From contig NZ_CP092497.1 of NCBI RefSeq assembly GCF_022479115.1, positions 1,178,001 through 1,242,000 of the forward strand: 64,000 nt of DNA, given 5' to 3'. The notes under the pieces were generated by a model. The model was not told where the DNA came from. It saw only the letters and a program-made list of their open reading frames with translations, and ran no database searches. The stretch comes from Amycolatopsis sp. EV170708-02-1. Lineage in GTDB: Bacteria; Actinomycetota; Actinomycetes; Mycobacteriales; Pseudonocardiaceae. This document shows positions 61,728-64,000 of this stretch, piece after piece. The stretch's first letter is position 1. Each line of letters begins with the position of its first letter. The position numbers and the translations under genes were made by a program.

Positions 61728-63172
61728 CGGTCGGCCTCGGGCGGCGCGGGCCGCACGATCAGGTCGACACCCTCGGAGTCGACGACCTCGCAGCGGACGA
61801 AATCGCCCACCGCGAGCTTCGGCAGGTCTTCGGTCTCGATCAGGACGCATTCGCCGTCGACCTCGGGGGCCTGGTGCGCGGCGCGGCCGATCGGGTCCTC
61901 GCCGTCCTCCGCCTGCTCGATCAGGACGGCGACGAAGTCCCCGATGCGGTCTTCGGCCCGCTGCGAGGTCAGCTCCTCGACCAGCGCGGAGATCCGCGCG
62001 ACCCGCTCGGCCACGACGGACTCGTCGAGTTTGCCGTCGAAGGTCTCGGCCTCGGTGCCGTCCTCGTCGGAGTAACCGAAGACGCCGACCGCGTCCAGGC
62101 GGGCGCCGTTCAGGAAGCGCTCCAGCTCGGCGAGGTCCTCCTCGGTCTCGCCGGGGAACCCGACGATGACGTTGGTGCGGATGCCGGCGTTGGGCGAGTG
62201 CTCCCGGATCTGGTCGCACAGCGCGAGGAACGAATCCGTCGAGCCGAAGCGGCGCATGCGGCGCAGCACGGTCTCGCTGGAGTGCTGGAAGGACAGGTCG
62301 AAGTAGTCGGCGACGCCCGGGGTGGTCGCGATGGCCTTGACCAGGCCGGGGCGCGTCTCGGCGGGCTGCAGGTACGAGACGCGGACGCGTTCGATCCCGG
62401 GAACCGCGGCCAGGCGCGGCACCAGCAGCTCCAGCGCGCGGGCGCCGTCGCGGCCGAAGTCCTTGCCGTAGGAGGTGGAGTTCTCCGAGACGAGGAAGAC
62501 CTCCTTGACGCCGTTCTCCGCGAGCCACATCGCCTCGGCGACGATCTCGTCCGGCTGCCGCGACACGAACGACCCGCGGAACGACGGGATCGCGCAGAAC
62601 GAACAGCGACGGTCGCACCCGGAGGCGATCTTCAGCGCGGCGACCGGGGAGGTGTCGAGCCTGGTCCGCAGCACCCGCGGGCCCCAGCCGTGCTGCGCGT
62701 GCCCCGGCACCTCGACCGACTCGGCGGCGGTCGGACGCTGGACCGGGCTGATCGGCAGCAGCTTGCGGCGGTCGGACGGCGTGTGCGACTCGACCTTGCG
62801 GCCGGCCACGACGTCGTCGAGACGCTCGGCGAGGTCCGCGTAGTGGTCGAAGCCCAGGACCGCGTCGGCCTCCGGCAGGCTCTCGGCCAGCTCGTTGCCG
62901 TAGCGCTCGGCCATGCAGCCGACGGCGACGACCTTCTTGCCGGTGTCGGAGGCCGCGAGCAGCGTGTCGACGGAGTCCTTCTTGGCGGACTCGACGAAGC
63001 CGCAGGTGTTGACGACCACGACGTCGGAGTCCTCGGGCTCGGCGGCGAGCTCCCAGCCGCCCGCCGCCAGCCGTCCGGCGAGTTCCTCGGAATCGACCTC
63101 GTTGCGGGCGCAACCGAGGGTCAACAAGGAAACGCGACGGGTGGCGACAGGATCAGTGGTGGGAGAAGGCAC
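61724..63172 (-). CDS. rimO: Ribosomal protein S12 methylthiotransferase
   Basis: RimO adds a methylthio group to an Asp of ribosomal protein S12. The 482 residues show the N-terminal cluster Cys residues ([18 protein letters not shown] and [13 protein letters not shown]), the radical-SAM motif [17 protein letters not shown] near 185, and a C-terminal TRAM domain ([13 protein letters not shown]). The GTG at 63172 starts family-like sequence. It leads a coupled rimO-pgsA-cinA operon. Confidence 0.94.
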   Translation of the reverse strand: MPSPTTDPVATRRVSLLTLGCARNEVDSEELAGRLAAGGWELAAEPEDSDVVVVNTCGFVESAKKDSVDTLLAASDTGKKVVAVGCMAERYGNELAESLPEADAVLGFDHYADLAERLDDVVAGRKVESHTPSDRRKLLPISPVQRPTAAESVEVPGHAQHGWGPRVLRTRLDTSPVAALKIASGCDRRCSFCAIPSFRGSFVSRQPDEIVAEAMWLAENGVKEVFLVSENSTSYGKDFGRDGARALELLVPRLAAVPGIERVRVSYLQPAETRPGLVKAIATTPGVADYFDLSFQHSSETVLRRMRRFGSTDSFLALCDQIREHSPNAGIRTNVIVGFPGETEEDLAELERFLNGARLDAVGVFGYSDEDGTEAETFDGKLDESVVAERVARISALVEELTSQRAEDRIGDFVAVLIEQAEDGEDPIGRAAHQAPEVDGECVLIETEDLPKLAVGDFVRCEVVDSEGVDLIVRPAPPEADR

Positions 63173-63260
63173 GTGCCTTAGGGTAGCTGGCCTGTTCGCG
63201 GGGTCGGCGATCGCTCGCTCGGGCGAGCCCTCGGCCGGGCCGGGCGCCGGGGATGGCTTA

Positions 63261-63788
63261 ATGGTGGACGTGCCCTCAGACCCTCTCCCACACCGCCGCC
63301 CCACCGTCCGCCGGGCGCGGATCGCGGACGTCCGCAAGATCAAGGCGCTGGTCGACTCCGACGCCGGGACGGTGCTGCTGGAGAAGGAACTCGTCACCCT
63401 CTACGAGAGCGTCCAGGAGTTCTGGGTGGTCGAGGACGGCGACGACGTGCTCGGCTGCGGCGCGCTCCACGTCCTGTGGGAGGACATCGCCGAGCTGCGC
63501 ACCATCGCGGTCGACAAGGACTCCCGGGGTCGCGGCATCGGGCACGCGCTGGTGGCGCAGCTGATCGATTTCGCCCGCGAGATCGGGCTGAAGCGGCTGT
63601 TCGTGCTGACCTTCGAGACCCACTTCTTCGCCGGACACGGGTTCGTCGAGATCGACGGCACTCCGGTGACACAGGAGGTCTACGAGGAGATGCGGCGCTC
63701 GGCCGATCCGGGCGTCGCGGAGTTCCTCGACCTGCCGTACGTGAAGCCGAACACCTTGGGCAACAGCCGGATGCTGCTGGAGCTGTAG
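63261..63788 (+). CDS. argA: ArgA-type amino-acid N-acetyltransferase
   Basis: The 175-residue GNAT protein shows [20 protein letters not shown] at the start and the acetyl-CoA loop [20 protein letters not shown], then [20 protein letters not shown]. Length and neighbours (divergent from rimO/pgsA/clgR) match mycobacterial Rv2747, an N-acetylglutamate synthase for arginine synthesis. The start could be ATG 63261 or GTG 63264. A family C palindrome begins at its stop. Confidence 0.87.
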   Translation: MVDVPSDPLPHRRPTVRRARIADVRKIKALVDSDAGTVLLEKELVTLYESVQEFWVVEDGDDVLGCGALHVLWEDIAELRTIAVDKDSRGRGIGHALVAQLIDFAREIGLKRLFVLTFETHFFAGHGFVEIDGTPVTQEVYEEMRRSADPGVAEFLDLPYVKPNTLGNSRMLLEL

Positions 63789-63866
63789 CTGAAGGGCGCT
63801 TTCCCCGCATAGGACGCGGTGAAGGGCGCTTTCACCGCATCACATGCGGTGAAGGACGCTTTCAGC
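63788..63866. repeat. Family C palindrome array
   Basis: Units GCTGAAGGGCGCTTTCCCCG, GTGAAGGGCGCTTTCACCGC and ATGCGGTGAAGGACGCTTTC in tandem and inverted order, between convergent genes; it overlaps the last codon of the CGNR gene. Confidence 0.8.
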
Positions 63867-64000
63867 CCTTCTTCGCGTGCCTGGCGACCCGCACCCGGTT
63901 GCCGCACAGCGACGGCGTGCACCACACGCGCCTGCTGTTGGCCGCCACGAACAGCATCGAGCAATCGTGCGCGCCGCATCGCCGCAGCCGAGCGGCACGC
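63862..64000 (-). CDS. CGNR zinc finger protein, C-terminal part (cut by window end)
   Basis: Reading the minus strand from the window edge gives RLRRCGAHDCSMLFVAANSR followed by RVWCTPSLCGNRVRVARHAK and a stop at 63862. The four Cys residues and the CGNR sequence mark the zinc finger of the ABATE/CGNR regulator family; the ABATE domain lies outside the window. It is the third member in this window and the only one with an intact CGNR plus RVARH tail directly before a palindrome. Confidence 0.8.
   Translation of the reverse strand, partial: RAARLRRCGAHDCSMLFVAANSRRVWCTPSLCGNRVRVARHAKKG

Overview
The window is high-GC chromosomal DNA of a mycolate-free actinomycete, most likely Pseudonocardiaceae and probably Amycolatopsis. 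Supporting signs are a mycothiol-dependent isomerase family protein, an F420-type luciferase-like oxidoreductase, a ClgR/PspA/PspM stress module, an EspG/PPE-type secretion cassette, many GTG starts, leaderless promoters with a -10 box 6 to 8 nt before the start codon, and families of long intergenic palindromes. The genus is an inference; no rRNA gene is present to confirm it.

Layout. 0-11.4 kb: end of an Lhr helicase, peptide deformylase, small acetyltransferases and VOC proteins, a DUF885 peptidase-like protein, metF, a MerB-like protein and an AzlCD exporter with a divergent CGNR regulator. 12.0-16.3 kb: a translationally coupled carotenoid operon (GGPP synthase, phytoene desaturase, phytoene synthase) ending in a luciferase-like oxidoreductase. 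16.4-23.6 kb: a CGNR regulator divergent from an MFS exporter, an Rv2175c-like protein divergent from a PASTA kinase (pknL), and a TetR/NmrA pair. 23.6-38.7 kb: the division and cell-wall cluster on the minus strand, mraZ-rsmH-ftsL-pbpB-murE-murF-mraY-murD-ftsW-murG-murC-ftsQ, tightly overlapped but with ftsZ missing after ftsQ. 38.7-46.6 kb: a large mraZ control region, a four-gene type VII secretion-associated cassette, and a MoxR/DUF58/transglutaminase operon. 46.7-56 kb: DUF3040 protein, DinB, methyltransferase, ParA-like ATPase, Nei-type glycosylase, adenosine deaminase, a strongly structured intergenic RNA candidate, GNAT, PyrD, and an allophanate hydrolase homologue that has lost its catalytic residues. 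56.4-64 kb: pspM-pspA, an ECF41 sigma factor with its divergent CMD-family partner, clgR, cinA, pgsA, rimO, an ArgA-type acetyltransferase and the end of a third CGNR protein.

How the genes work together. The mraZ-to-ftsQ genes build lipid II and start septation, and MraZ probably controls its own promoter through GTGGGG-type boxes. PknL and the Rv2175c-like protein form a known kinase/substrate pairing in mycobacteria. ClgR, PspA and PspM are an envelope-stress module, here split by an inserted ECF41 unit; a SigE-type promoter sits before pspA.

Sequence quality. Five genes (a mycothiol-dependent isomerase family gene, metF, crtI, ftsQ and the transglutaminase gene) each need one extra base to read through, mostly in C or G runs. 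Because ftsQ and metF are expected to be functional, base-calling or assembly errors are the simplest explanation. At least ten long palindromes, in a few sequence families, lie almost only at gene 3' ends and probably act as bidirectional terminators.
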